Assembly (NCBI RefSeq): GCF_017652985.1
Contig: NZ_JAGGDJ010000021.1
Span: 1 to 64,000, forward strand
Reading direction: 5' to 3'
Source of the DNA: Paenibacillus artemisiicola
Lineage (GTDB): Bacteria > Bacillota > Bacilli > Paenibacillales > Paenibacillaceae
DNA: 64,000 nt
The notes under the pieces are model-generated. The model searched no databases, was not told the DNA's origin, and saw only the letters and a program-made list of their open reading frames with translations. This document shows, one piece after another, positions 17,247 through 25,751 of the stretch (position 1 is the first letter of the stretch; each line of letters opens with the position of its first letter). The translations under genes were made by a program, and so were the position numbers.

Positions 17247-17891
17247 ATGTGCCAAGCTATATCGATTGCGGCCGCGTCTTCCGAATTGACCGAGCGTTTC
17301 GCGCTCGACAACGTCCTGTTCCACACCGCCGGCCGGTACGAGATTTTCCCGACGGAGTCGATTTCGGCGATCATCCATCACAAGAACGAACGGATTTTGG
17401 ACGAATTCCGCTGGGGCATGGTCCCGTATTGGGCGAAGGATTCCGTGCGGATGGACAGCCTGAAGCTGTTCGACAAGCCGATCTACGAACGGATCGCGGC
17501 CAAGCAGCGCTGCGTCATTCCGTGCACCGGCTTCTACGTGACGCGGACCGAGGGCAAGGTGACCGAGCGCTTCAAAATCACGATGCGCAGCGGCACGTTC
17601 GCCATCGCCGGCCTGTACGACGTGTTCCGTCAAGCGTCGGGCGACGAGATGCGCACCTGCACGATGCTCATGACCAAGTCAAACGGCCTCATCGCCCCCT
17701 TCCAGCAGCAAATGCCCGCCATCCTGGAGCCGGAGGACATCGACGATTGGCTGACCCGCGGCGCCCGCTCGCCGTTCGAGCTGAAGAACATGCTCCGCAT
17801 GATGGAATCCGTGCGCATGCTCGCGATTCCGCTCACGCCGAGCGGCGAAGCGGATCTCGAATTCGAAGCGCCGCGTACGGAAATGGTGTAG
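17247..17891 (+). CDS. SRAP/YedK (HMCES)-like protein with degenerate active site
   Basis: SRAP proteins crosslink to abasic sites in single-stranded DNA through Cys2. This 214-residue protein keeps Met-Cys at its start (MCQAIS), the RWGMVPYWAKD segment, RCVIPCTGFY near 89-97 and a QMPAIL block near 155. The other usual active-site residues differ: the motif normally GxYEW reads GFYVT (Val98 for Glu), the usual HxRMP reads QQQMP (Gln153 for His), and the NARxET motif reads RMDSLK. It may bind or crosslink DNA differently, or be inactive. ATG 17247 follows AGGAGG by about 10 nt and places Cys at position 2. Divergent from the ger operon; terminator follows. Confidence 0.78.
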   Translation: MCQAISIAAASSELTERFALDNVLFHTAGRYEIFPTESISAIIHHKNERILDEFRWGMVPYWAKDSVRMDSLKLFDKPIYERIAAKQRCVIPCTGFYVTRTEGKVTERFKITMRSGTFAIAGLYDVFRQASGDEMRTCTMLMTKSNGLIAPFQQQMPAILEPEDIDDWLTRGARSPFELKNMLRMMESVRMLAIPLTPSGEADLEFEAPRTEMV

Positions 17892-17906
17892 CGTATTGGA
17901 TGGGAG

Positions 17907-17945
17907 AGCCTCCGTGCCGCTTGTCAGCGGCTCGGGGGCTTTTTT
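17907..17945 (+). terminator. rho-independent terminator
   Basis: A 14-bp stem with one mismatch (AGCCTCCGTGCCGC with GCGGCTCGGGGGCT) is followed by six T. It ends the SRAP-like gene. Confidence 0.88.
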
Positions 17946-18135
17946 GCGCGCGTTGGCGGGTGCGGGGGATGCGGCGCCGCAGGGGGAGCGGCGGGGCGGT
18001 ACGGCGAGCGGAGTTTCGCCAGGCAAGCCGCCGGCACACTGGCGGCTGCGGCGCCTGCGGGTGGTAGTTGTCGCCGGGCGAGCCGCTCCGCCTACCGGCG
18101 GCGCCAGCCGGTGGGTGCCGCCTGACAAGATGTAC

Positions 18136-18167
18136 ATCCACCGACGGGGGCGCTTCCGTCGGTGGAT
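18136..18167. other. perfect 12-bp stem-loop
   Basis: ATCCACCGACGG at 18136-18147 pairs perfectly with CCGTCGGTGGAT at 18156-18167. It lies 38 bp beyond the stop of the minus-strand AraC-type gene but has no T-run on either strand. The rest of 17946-18135 is GC-rich and holds nothing I can name. Confidence 0.6.
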
Positions 18168-18205
18168 CGATACCGAGCCGTCCGCCCGTCGCCCCGCCCC
18201 GCGCT

Positions 18206-19006
18206 TCATTCCAGCCGCTCCCGCTCCGCGATCGTATCCGAGGGCAGCTTGCCCGTGATGCGCTTGAAGATCCGATTGAAGTACGATGGATCGCTGTAGC
18301 CGAGATGGTCCGAGATGTCCTGCGCGGTCAGCCGCGAGTGCTGCAACAGGTAGAGCGCCGTCTTCATCCGCCGCCGGTGGACGTAGTCGCTGATCGTCAT
18401 GCCCGTCACTTTGCGGAACAGGGACGCGGCGTAGTTCGGGCTGACGCCGATGCAGGCGCCGAGCTCGTGCTTGGTGATTTTGCCGCGGTAGTGGTCGTCG
18501 ACGTAACGCTTCATGACCTCGATGTGGTGGATCGACGAAGGCGCCTTCTCGCCTTCGTCGACCTCCCGGCTGACCGTGACCATCAGCTCCGTCAGCAGCG
18601 CCGCGCACATGACCGAGAAATACCGGTCCCGCGCCGTCCACTGCTCGACGATGTACAGCAGCTTCTCGAGCAGCAGCTCCGGCATGTGCGTCACCCAGCG
18701 CAGGGGCGCGCGGCGCGCGAGAATCGGCAGCAGCTGCACCGTCGCGGCGTCGGCCGGGCTGAAGCGCACGACGACGCTTTCGCGGATCGTGCCGGCGCCG
18801 CGCAGCTCGGCGGCGGGCAGGCCGGAGGGGATGAGCAGCAGGTCGTTTTTGCGGCAGGCCATCGGCTGGCCGGCGACCCGGTAAGCGGTCTGCCCGAATC
18901 GGACCCACACCAGCGTGAAGCTGTCGCTGCCGAGCGGCTGCTGTTCGCGCTGCAGGATACCCCGCTCCTGGCGAATGTCGAAAATGTCGAACATGGCAAA
19001 TTTCAC
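18206..19006 (-). CDS. AraC family transcriptional regulator
   Basis: 266 residues. The N-terminal half looks like a small AraC-type sensor or cupin-like domain (RVAGQPMACRKNDLLLIPSG). The C-terminal hundred residues form the double helix-turn-helix: ITKHELGACIGVSPNYAASL followed by TAQDISDHLGYSDPSYFNRI and FKRITGKLPSD. It diverges from the pyruvate kinase-like gene at 19119, and a perfect 14-bp palindrome lies between them, so it may control that gene and itself. The effector is unknown. Confidence 0.85.
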   Translation of the reverse strand: MKFAMFDIFDIRQERGILQREQQPLGSDSFTLVWVRFGQTAYRVAGQPMACRKNDLLLIPSGLPAAELRGAGTIRESVVVRFSPADAATVQLLPILARRAPLRWVTHMPELLLEKLLYIVEQWTARDRYFSVMCAALLTELMVTVSREVDEGEKAPSSIHHIEVMKRYVDDHYRGKITKHELGACIGVSPNYAASLFRKVTGMTISDYVHRRRMKTALYLLQHSRLTAQDISDHLGYSDPSYFNRIFKRITGKLPSDTIAERERLE

Positions 19007-19038
19007 CGCCCGTCTTCATCATACTATATTACAAACAC

Positions 19039-19052
19039 TGTACTATAGTACA
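19039..19052. promoter_or_regulatory. 14-bp perfect palindrome TGTACTATAGTACA, candidate operator
   Basis: The perfect inverted repeat sits in the 112-bp divergent region between the AraC-type gene (start 19006) and the pyruvate kinase-like gene (start 19119). A TACAAT that could serve as the plus-strand -10 lies about 20 bp further on. Position and symmetry suggest an operator; which regulator binds is not known. Confidence 0.5.
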
Positions 19053-19118
19053 TCGCGCTCGCGCAATTGTTCCTCTACAATGAAAACAGGAATGAAAATG
19101 ATCGAGGAGTGAGCGTAA

Positions 19119-20162
19119 ATGAAAAAGACAGCGATCGTATGTACCATGGGACCCGCGTGCATGTCGCCGGAGATGCTGGAAAATATGCTGCTTGCCGGCA
19201 TGAATATAGCAAGACTGAATTTGGCGCACGGGGAGCTGGACGATCATAAGCAGCGCATCGAGATGGTCCGCGCGGCCGCGAAGAAGACGAACCTGCCCGT
19301 CTCCATCATGCTGGACATCAAAGGACCGGAGATCCGCACGGGTCTTCTGCAGGAGCCGTCGTACCTGCTGCAGGCCGGCGAATTCCTGACGCTGACGACG
19401 GAGCAGATCCAAGGCACCGAGAAACGGATCTCGGTGTCCTACGACCTCGCGCAGGACGTCAAGGTCGGCTCGCGCATCATGATCGACGACGGCCTGATCG
19501 AGCTGCAGGTCGTCCGCATCGAAGGCGCCGACGTCGTCTGCCTCATCCAGAACGGCGGCCTCATCAAGTCGCGCAAGGGCGTCAACCTGCCGGGCATCCG
19601 CACGAGCCTGCCGGGCGTCACGGAGCGCGATAAGCTGCACATCGCCTTCGGCATCGAGAACGGCGTCGACATCATCGCGATGTCGTTCGTCCGCCGCGCC
19701 GAGGACGTGCGCGAAGTGAAGGCGATGCTGGCCGCGAAGGGCGCCAGCCACATCCAGGTCATGTCGAAGATCGAGAATCAGGAAGGCCTCGACGAGCTGG
19801 AAGCGATCGTGGAAGCCTCCGACAGCATCATGGTGGCCCGCGGCGACCTCGGCGTCGAGATTCCGATCGAGGACGTGCCGCTGGCGCAGAAGCAAATGAT
19901 CGACGCCTGCAACCGCGCCGGCAAGTTCGTCGTCACGGCGACGCAAATGCTGGAATCCATGCAGAGCAACCCGCGCCCGACCCGCGCCGAAGCGTGCGAC
20001 GTGGCGAACGCGGTATGGGACGGCTCCGACGCGGTCATGCTCTCGGGCGAGACGGCGGCGGGAAAATATCCGCTGGAAGCGGTCCGCACGATGGCGGCGA
20101 TCGCGATCCGCGCCGAGCAGGCGCGGGAGCAGCTCGCCAAGAAAGATTTGATCGGCGCGTAG
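19119..20162 (+). CDS. pyruvate kinase-like protein lacking the C-terminal domain
   Basis: Pyruvate kinase converts PEP and ADP to pyruvate and ATP. This product is only 347 residues, against about 470-585, and ends after the barrel (GETAAGKYPLEAVRTMAAIA), so the C-terminal regulatory domain and the Bacillus PEP-utiliser extension are absent. Catalytic motifs are present: TMGPACM, MLDIKGPEIRTG, VMSKIENQEGLDELEAI (Lys and Glu), MVARGDLGVEIP (Asp) and TATQMLESM. The usual NFSHG is NLAHG, replacing the Ser that helps bind K+. It ends in a normal stop, so truncation appears stable. GAGGAG lies 9 nt before the ATG. Probably a paralogue of a full-length pyk elsewhere. Confidence 0.85.
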   Translation: MKKTAIVCTMGPACMSPEMLENMLLAGMNIARLNLAHGELDDHKQRIEMVRAAAKKTNLPVSIMLDIKGPEIRTGLLQEPSYLLQAGEFLTLTTEQIQGTEKRISVSYDLAQDVKVGSRIMIDDGLIELQVVRIEGADVVCLIQNGGLIKSRKGVNLPGIRTSLPGVTERDKLHIAFGIENGVDIIAMSFVRRAEDVREVKAMLAAKGASHIQVMSKIENQEGLDELEAIVEASDSIMVARGDLGVEIPIEDVPLAQKQMIDACNRAGKFVVTATQMLESMQSNPRPTRAEACDVANAVWDGSDAVMLSGETAAGKYPLEAVRTMAAIAIRAEQAREQLAKKDLIGA

Positions 20163-20197
20163 GCTTCGTTTAAAGTGAATAGAGAAGGTAAGCGCGG

Positions 20198-20220
20198 CGC
20201 CGCCCTTTGGGGCGGCGTTT
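20198..20220 (+). terminator. short GC-rich hairpin, possible terminator
   Basis: CGCCGCCC pairs with GGGCGGCG around TTTG, followed by only three T. It lies between the pyruvate kinase-like gene and the ABC-F gene and could be a weak terminator or attenuator. Confidence 0.5.
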
Positions 20221-20252
20221 GGCGTATTCATTAACGTAAGGCGGGAGCAATC

Positions 20253-22184
20253 ATGCACGTATTGACGGTTGATCATATTTCGAAGACTTACGGGGAGAAG
20301 GTGCTGTTCCAGGACGTGTCGTTCGGCGTGGAGACGGGCGACAAGATCGGCATCATCGGCGTCAACGGGACCGGCAAATCGACGTTCATGCAGGTAGTAG
20401 CGGGACTGGAGCCGGCCGATTCGGGCGCCATTCTGACGGCCGGCGGCGCGACGGTGCGGATGCTGGCGCAGGATCCGAAGTTCGACCCCGAGGAGACGGT
20501 GCTGGACCATGTGCTCGGCGGCGACACCGCCCCGATGCAGGCCGTCCGCGCGTATACGGAAGCGCTGCGGGCGCTCGAGCTGAAGCCCGGCGACGAGGCG
20601 CTGCAGGAGCGGCTCGTCCGCGCCAACCAGCGGATGAACGAGCTGGACGCCTGGGGCATCGAAAGCGACGCGAAAATCGCGCTCTCAAAGCTCGGCATCC
20701 AGCATTACGACGCGAAGCTCGGCGTGCTGTCCGGCGGGCAGCGCAAGCGCGCCGCGATGGCGGCGGCGCTCATCCAGCCGGCCGACGTGCTGCTGCTGGA
20801 CGAGCCGACCAACCATATCGACAACGAATCCGTCGCCTGGCTGGAAGGCATGCTGCAGAAGCGCAAGGGCGCGCTGCTCATGATCACGCACGACCGGTAC
20901 TTCCTGGACCGCGTCAGCAACCGGACGCTCGAGCTCGACAAGGGCCGCGCGTACTTCTACACGGCGAATTACAGCCGGTTCCTCGAGCTGAAGCTGGACC
21001 GCGAGGAGCGGGAGGCCGCTTCGGAGGCGAAGCGCCAGAACCTGCTGCGCAATGAGCTGGCATGGATGCGGCGAGGCGCGCAGGCGCGCTCGACGAAGCA
21101 GCAGGCGCGCATCCAGCGCTTCGAGTCGCTGAGCGCGCAAGGGCCGGAGAAGGCGGCCGGCAAGCTGGAGATGTCCGTCGCGTCCTCGCGGCTCGGCAAG
21201 AAGATTCTCGAGATCGAAGGACTGCGCAAGACGTTCGAGGGCCGCGCCGTGATCGACGGCTTCAGCTACATCGCGGTGCCGGAGGACCGCGTCGGCATCG
21301 TCGGGCGCAACGGCCTCGGCAAGTCGACGCTGCTGAAGCTGATCGCGGGCAAGCTCGAGCCGGACGCGGGCACCGTGACGCTCGGACCGACGGTGAAGCT
21401 CGGCGTCTTCTCGCAGGAGCGCGAGGAGATGGACGAGTCGCTGCGCGTCATCGATTATATCCGGGAAAGCGCGGAGCAGGTGACGACGGCCGACGGGTCG
21501 ACGATTTCGGCGGGCCAAATGCTGGAGCGGTTCCTCTTCCCGCCGGCGCAGCAGTGGACGCCGATCGCGAAGCTGTCCGGCGGCGAGAAGCGGCGGCTGC
21601 AGCTGCTGCGAGTGCTGATGGATGCGCCGAACGTGCTGCTGCTGGACGAACCGACCAACGACCTCGATATCCTGACGCTGACGGTGCTCGAGGATTATTT
21701 GGACGACTTCCCGGGCGTCGTGTTCACGGTGTCCCACGACCGGTATTTCCTGGACCGGACGGCGGAGCGGATCTTCGCCTTCGAAGGGGACGGCGTCATC
21801 GAGCAGCATGTCGGCAATTTCTCGGATTACCAGGCGTACGCGTCCGCGCACGGGGTGCGCTCCGCGGATGCCGCCGAGCGCAGGGCGGAGAGCGAAGCGC
21901 CGAAGAGGCCGGCGGCCGAGGCGGAGCAGGAGCCGGCCAAGCCGACGAAAATGTCGTACAAGGAGCAGAAGGAGTTCGAGACGATCGACGCGGACATCGA
22001 GCGGACGGAGGAGGCGCTGCGGCAGGTACAGGCGGACATGGAGGCGGCCGGCAGCGATTCCATGCGGCTGCAGGAGCTGATGGCCAAGCAGGCGGAGCTG
22101 GAGACGAAGCTCGAGACGCTGATGGACCGCTGGACGTTCCTGAACGAGCTGGCGGAGCAGATCGCGGCGAACAAGAAGAAATAA
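20253..22184 (+). CDS. ABC-F family ATPase, Uup/YfmR-like
   Basis: ABC-F proteins act on the ribosome, with two ATPase cassettes and no membrane domain. The 643 residues hold cassette 1 (Walker A GVNGTGKST near 36, signature LSGGQRKR, Walker B VLLLDEPTNHID), a charged linker rich in Arg and Lys (about 245-300), cassette 2 (GRNGLGKST, LSGGEKRRLQLLR, VLLLDEPTNDLD) and a C-terminal coiled coil (about 565-640, SYKEQKEFETIDADIERTEE). The tail is the Uup/YfmR hallmark and argues against antibiotic-resistance ABC-F types, though that is inference. GGCGGGAG precedes ATG 20253. A terminator follows. Confidence 0.9.
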   Translation: MHVLTVDHISKTYGEKVLFQDVSFGVETGDKIGIIGVNGTGKSTFMQVVAGLEPADSGAILTAGGATVRMLAQDPKFDPEETVLDHVLGGDTAPMQAVRAYTEALRALELKPGDEALQERLVRANQRMNELDAWGIESDAKIALSKLGIQHYDAKLGVLSGGQRKRAAMAAALIQPADVLLLDEPTNHIDNESVAWLEGMLQKRKGALLMITHDRYFLDRVSNRTLELDKGRAYFYTANYSRFLELKLDREEREAASEAKRQNLLRNELAWMRRGAQARSTKQQARIQRFESLSAQGPEKAAGKLEMSVASSRLGKKILEIEGLRKTFEGRAVIDGFSYIAVPEDRVGIVGRNGLGKSTLLKLIAGKLEPDAGTVTLGPTVKLGVFSQEREEMDESLRVIDYIRESAEQVTTADGSTISAGQMLERFLFPPAQQWTPIAKLSGGEKRRLQLLRVLMDAPNVLLLDEPTNDLDILTLTVLEDYLDDFPGVVFTVSHDRYFLDRTAERIFAFEGDGVIEQHVGNFSDYQAYASAHGVRSADAAERRAESEAPKRPAAEAEQEPAKPTKMSYKEQKEFETIDADIERTEEALRQVQADMEAAGSDSMRLQELMAKQAELETKLETLMDRWTFLNELAEQIAANKKK

Positions 22185-22225
22185 GCGGCGCGCCCCGGGC
22201 GGGCGATGGCCGGGCCAGGCAAAAA

Positions 22226-22265
22226 AGGCAGACCGAAACGCGGATTCGCGTTTCGGTTTGCCTTT
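22226..22265 (+). terminator. rho-independent terminator
   Basis: AGGCAGACCGAAACGCG pairs with CGCGTTTCGGTTTGCCT across a 4-nt loop (17 bp with one G-T pair) and continues into TTT. It ends the ABC-F gene. Confidence 0.85.
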
Positions 22266-22455
22266 ATGTTTTGCTCTACTTTCCGCGCTTTTTTGGCCTT
22301 ATTGGCAAGGCAACAGGGGGAATACGAAAGTCGAGCCGAGTCGAGCCGAGCCGAGGCCGAACCGGGCCGATGGCTGGGGACGCCCGCTCACGACGAAACG
22401 CGTGCCGCGCCTCCCCGCGAGGCGCGAACGGCCCTTCGTCCCGGCGCCAGCCCGC

Positions 22456-23900
22456 TTAAGCGCGGGCGCCGGTCGCGGTTGCGGCCGCGTTCGCGGCGCC
22501 CGCCGGCTGCGCGGCCGCGCCGTCGGCGGCGGACTGCTGCCGCAGGTCCCGCTGCTCCGCGCGCGTCAGGTGCTTGCGCTGCCGCCAGCGCAGGAACGCG
22601 AGCGCGCCGCGGACGTATTCGTCGGCGATCATGCAGACGTAGACGGCGACGAGCCCCCAGCCGAGGTGCAGGCCGAAGTAGTACGACAAGCCCGTCGCGA
22701 CGCCCCACATCGAGAACAGGGCCGTCATCATCGGGAAGCGGGTGTCGCCGACCGCGTTCAGGCCGGAGCCGAAGCCCATGTTGAGCATTTTGCCGGGCTG
22801 CAGGACGATGTTGAGGGCGAGCAGGGAGACGCCCATGCGCAGGATCTCCGGGTCCTTCGTGAAGAAGCCGAGGAACCAGCGGCCCGTCAGCGCGAGCGCC
22901 GCGGCGTTGACGGTCACGATGACGAGCCCGACGCCGAGCGCTTTGTACGCGCTGGCGTACGCGTCCTTCCACTGCTTGGAGCCGAAGAGGTGGGCGATCT
23001 TGATCTGCACGCCCATCGCGATCGCGAGGCCGAGCATGAAGCAGAACGATTCCAGCGTGTTCAGGTAGGTGCGCGTCGCGAGCTCCTTGGCGCCCATGAC
23101 GGCGAGGAACATGAAGATGACCATTTGCGAGAGCATCCAGCAGGACGAGTTGACCCCGAGCGGCCAGCCGATGCGCAGCACTTCCTTGAACAGCTTCGGA
23201 CTCCGGAGCCGAATATCTGCGATTCCAACCTTGCGCTCGAACGCATGCATGAACATGTAGGCGAGCACGAGCATCATGATCGTCCGGCAGGAGAAAGTCG
23301 AGATCGCGACGCCCTGCAGCCCGAGCCGCGGGAACCCGAACGCGCCGAAAATAAACCCGTAATTCAACATCACGTGCAGCAGGTTGATGCCGACCGCCGT
23401 CAGCATCGGGCCCCGCGTGTTGCCGGTGTTGCGAATGACGGTGCCGAACGCCGCGGACAGGGCGAACGGCGCGAGGCCGCAGCCGGCCACGGCGATATAG
23501 CCGCGGCGAGCGGGAGCAGCTCCTCCGGCATCTGGATGAGCCGCGCCACCTGGTCCGGCAGCAGGCAGAGCGCCGCGCTGATGCACAGGCCGATGCCCGC
23601 GGTGAACTTCGCGGCGATGATGCCGATCGTGCGGGCCTCCTCCGGCTTGCGCGAGCCCAGCTTCTGCGCGACGAGAATGCCCGCGCCGCCCGTAATCGTC
23701 ATGAACAGCGTGTTCAAGCCGTTGAACAGCTGGTTGGACAGCCCGACCACCGCGACGGCGTCGTCGGAGACGCGGCTCACCATGAGCGTGTCCACGGTGC
23801 CGAGCAGGGTGGCAAGGAACAATTCGATAAAGATCGGCCAAGATAAGGACCATAGCGAATACGAACGGGAATCGGTTTTGAGGGTGGCGGTCGCGCCCAT
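22456..23900 (-). pseudogene. MATE family efflux transporter, frameshifted
   Basis: MATE proteins export drugs or metabolites using Na+ or H+ gradients. The first part reads from ATG 23900 (MGATATLKTDSRSYSLWSLS, then TLMVSRVSDDAVAVVGLSNQ and GGAGILVAQKLGSRKPEEA) to about PEELLPLAA. The rest (YIAVAGCGLAPFALSAAFGT, NTGNTRGPMLTAVGINLLHV, to the stop at 22456) continues in another frame. The switch falls at about 23498-23512, in a GC-rich stretch, and the 1445-nt span fits loss of one base. With that base restored it would be about 481 residues with some twelve membrane helices. A real lesion and a sequencing error both fit. The last 25 residues are Ala-rich. Confidence 0.82.
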
Positions 23901-23953
23901 GTCGGTTGCCTGCTTTCCGGTGATGTCGTCGTGCGGCCGCGCAGCCGCGCCCG

Positions 23954-23982
23954 TTTCACATTCAAATTATAGATGGTATACT
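23954..23982 (+). promoter_or_regulatory. candidate sigma-A promoter for the AraC-type gene
   Basis: TTTCAC at 23954 and TATACT at 23977-23982 are 17 bp apart in the AT-rich divergent region between the MATE gene and the regulator at 24077. The -35 is weak. Confidence 0.45.
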
Positions 23983-24076
23983 GGACGCAAAGTATGAGGG
24001 GATCAACCGAAACTTTCACGATCGCAACCTCCGTGCCCTCATTAAGCCGACCTCGCCGGGAAAGGAAGGGACCGCC

Positions 24077-24964
24077 ATGAGCATGCTGCAATTCACGGTG
24101 CCGCCGCTGCCGCATTACATGCTGTGCGGACCGTCGCATTACGCGCCGGGCGGACGGCACGTCAGCCGCCGCAACGTCGGAGTCTTCGATCTGCTGTTCG
24201 TCCGCGAAGGCTGCCTGTACATGGCGGAGGAGGACCGGACCTTCGAGGTCGGCGAAGGCTGCGCGCTGATCCTGCGGCCGGACCGTTACCACTACGGGAC
24301 CAAGGGCTGCGAAGTGCCGACATCGTATTACTGGCTGCATTTTCAGACGACGGGAAGCTGGGCCGCCACGGACGGCGAGCCGCCGCGGCACGGGGAGGAA
24401 GCCTACGACGAGAAACGCACGCAGGCGCTGTGGTCGTATGCCACGCATACGTTTCCGATCCATGTGCCCCAATTCGTCCGGCTGTCCCAGCCCGGGAAAG
24501 CCGAGGAGCTGTTCGAGCAGCTGGTCAAGCTGAACCAGAGCTTCTATTCCGGCAGCGCGAAGTGGAGCCAGCAGTCGGTGTTCCAGGAGCTGCTGCGGCA
24601 GCTGTCCGCGTCCGCGGCCAAGGACGAGTCGACGCCCGCCGCGGCGTGCGCGGACCAGGCGGCGGCCTATCTGCGCAAGCATTACCGGGAGCCGGTGACC
24701 GCGCAGGAGCTCGGCGAACGGCTCAACTTCCATCCCGTGTACATCGCCCGCTGCATGCAGCGCTACTACGGCTGTCCGCCGATGGAATACCTGCTCCGCC
24801 ACCGCATCGAGCAGGCGAAGCTGCTGCTGCTGCAAACCGACCATCCCGTCGCCCGCGTCGCGGAGGAGGTCGGGTTCAACCAGGCGGCGTACTTCACCTC
24901 CTGCTTCACCCGGGCGGAGGGGCTCTCGCCGCGCAAGTTCCGGCAGCGGTTCGCGTACGGCTGA
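24077..24964 (+). CDS. AraC family transcriptional regulator with cupin domain
   Basis: 295 residues. The N-terminal cupin-like ligand domain (about 20-110) includes LLFVREGCLYMAEEDRTFEV and CALILRPDRYHYG. The C-terminal DNA-binding domain (about 195-293) carries VTAQELGERLNFHPVYIARC and VARVAEEVGFNQAAYFTSCF, ending PRKFRQRFAYG. It diverges from the frameshifted MATE gene, so regulating that transporter is a reasonable guess. GGAAAGGAAGG lies upstream of ATG 24077. Confidence 0.88.
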   Translation: MSMLQFTVPPLPHYMLCGPSHYAPGGRHVSRRNVGVFDLLFVREGCLYMAEEDRTFEVGEGCALILRPDRYHYGTKGCEVPTSYYWLHFQTTGSWAATDGEPPRHGEEAYDEKRTQALWSYATHTFPIHVPQFVRLSQPGKAEELFEQLVKLNQSFYSGSAKWSQQSVFQELLRQLSASAAKDESTPAAACADQAAAYLRKHYREPVTAQELGERLNFHPVYIARCMQRYYGCPPMEYLLRHRIEQAKLLLLQTDHPVARVAEEVGFNQAAYFTSCFTRAEGLSPRKFRQRFAYG

Positions 24965-25307
24965 CGCCGGCCGGTCCGCGTTTGGCGCGCCGCCCGGAGA
25001 GATCTTGCGCGGGCGCGAGCTCCGCGCGCTCAACGTCCTGGCGCGGTCTTTGGGCGGCTCTCGTGGAGCCAGTCTCCCGCGCGTGCCACGCAGGAATCCG
25101 AGCGCATGAGGCTGTTATCGAGGCCGAAATGCCAACAGACCGGCTAGACGCAGCAAGACCGCCGGCATGCAAGAAGAGCAAGAAGAGCAGGAAGACCGCC
25201 TCAGGGCAATCAAGACCGGAACGCAGCAAGACCGCCACCCGCGGCGTCTTGCCGCGAATGACGGTCTTGGGTAGGGCATGGCGCCGATCCGGCTGCCGTG
25301 CCGCGCT
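24965..25307. other. intergenic, no gene seen
   Basis: A gap of 343 nt between convergent genes. It has no convincing reading frame. A short motif AAGACCG recurs at about 25168, 25192, 25210 and 25227, and its complement CGGTCTT occurs near 25263, so the region can fold, but no U-tract terminator is evident. Confidence 0.5.
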
Positions 25308-25751
25308 TTAGCGTCCGTTGAACGCTTTTAGCATCCAGATGTGCTTCTCCAGCGACTTGTGGATCGCGAGCAGCAGATCGCCGGTCGTGTCGTCGCCCGC
25401 TTCGGCCGACACTTCCATGCCTTCCTTCAGCTCGGCGGCCACCTTCGTGAAGTCCTCGATGAGGATGTCCACCATCTCCTCGGCGGATTCGCTGCTCGAA
25501 GCTTCCTTCACCGTCGAATGCTCCAGGTACTCGGTCATCGAGGCGAGCGGCTGGCCGCCGATCGCGAGCAGGCGCTCCGCGATGTCGTCGACGTGCAGCG
25601 TCGCTTCCTCGTACAGCTCCTGGAATTTCACGTGCAGCGTGAAGAACTGGTTGCCTTTGACGTACCAGTGGTAGTTGTGGAGCTTCACGTACAGGACGCT
25701 CCAGGTCGAGATTTGTTTGTTGAGGATCGTTTGCAGTTTTTTCGTCGGCAT
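25308..25751 (-). CDS. dps: Dps-family ferritin-like DNA-protection protein
   Basis: Dps dodecamers oxidise and store iron and shield DNA from oxidative damage. The 147 residues show the inter-subunit ferroxidase site: His in KLHNYHWYVKGNQFFTLHVK, then FQELYEEATLHVDDIAERLL with its Asp and Glu, and a C-terminal HKSLEKHIWMLKAF helix. Length fits. The start is ATG 25751, because AAAGGGAG is 9 nt upstream; an ATG three codons earlier abuts that site. In Bacilli, dps/mrgA is often PerR-controlled; see the AT-rich element at 25994. Confidence 0.92.
   Translation of the reverse strand: MPTKKLQTILNKQISTWSVLYVKLHNYHWYVKGNQFFTLHVKFQELYEEATLHVDDIAERLLAIGGQPLASMTEYLEHSTVKEASSSESAEEMVDILIEDFTKVAAELKEGMEVSAEAGDDTTGDLLLAIHKSLEKHIWMLKAFNGR

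Noticed and set aside
15530..18067. Plus-strand frame of 845 codons over the ger operon
   Set aside because: Antisense to gerAA and overlapping the SRAP-like gene in another frame; no start signal.
20253..22184. Antibiotic-resistance ABC-F protein
   Set aside because: The Uup/YfmR-type C-terminal coiled coil and stand-alone position fit a housekeeping ribosome factor better.
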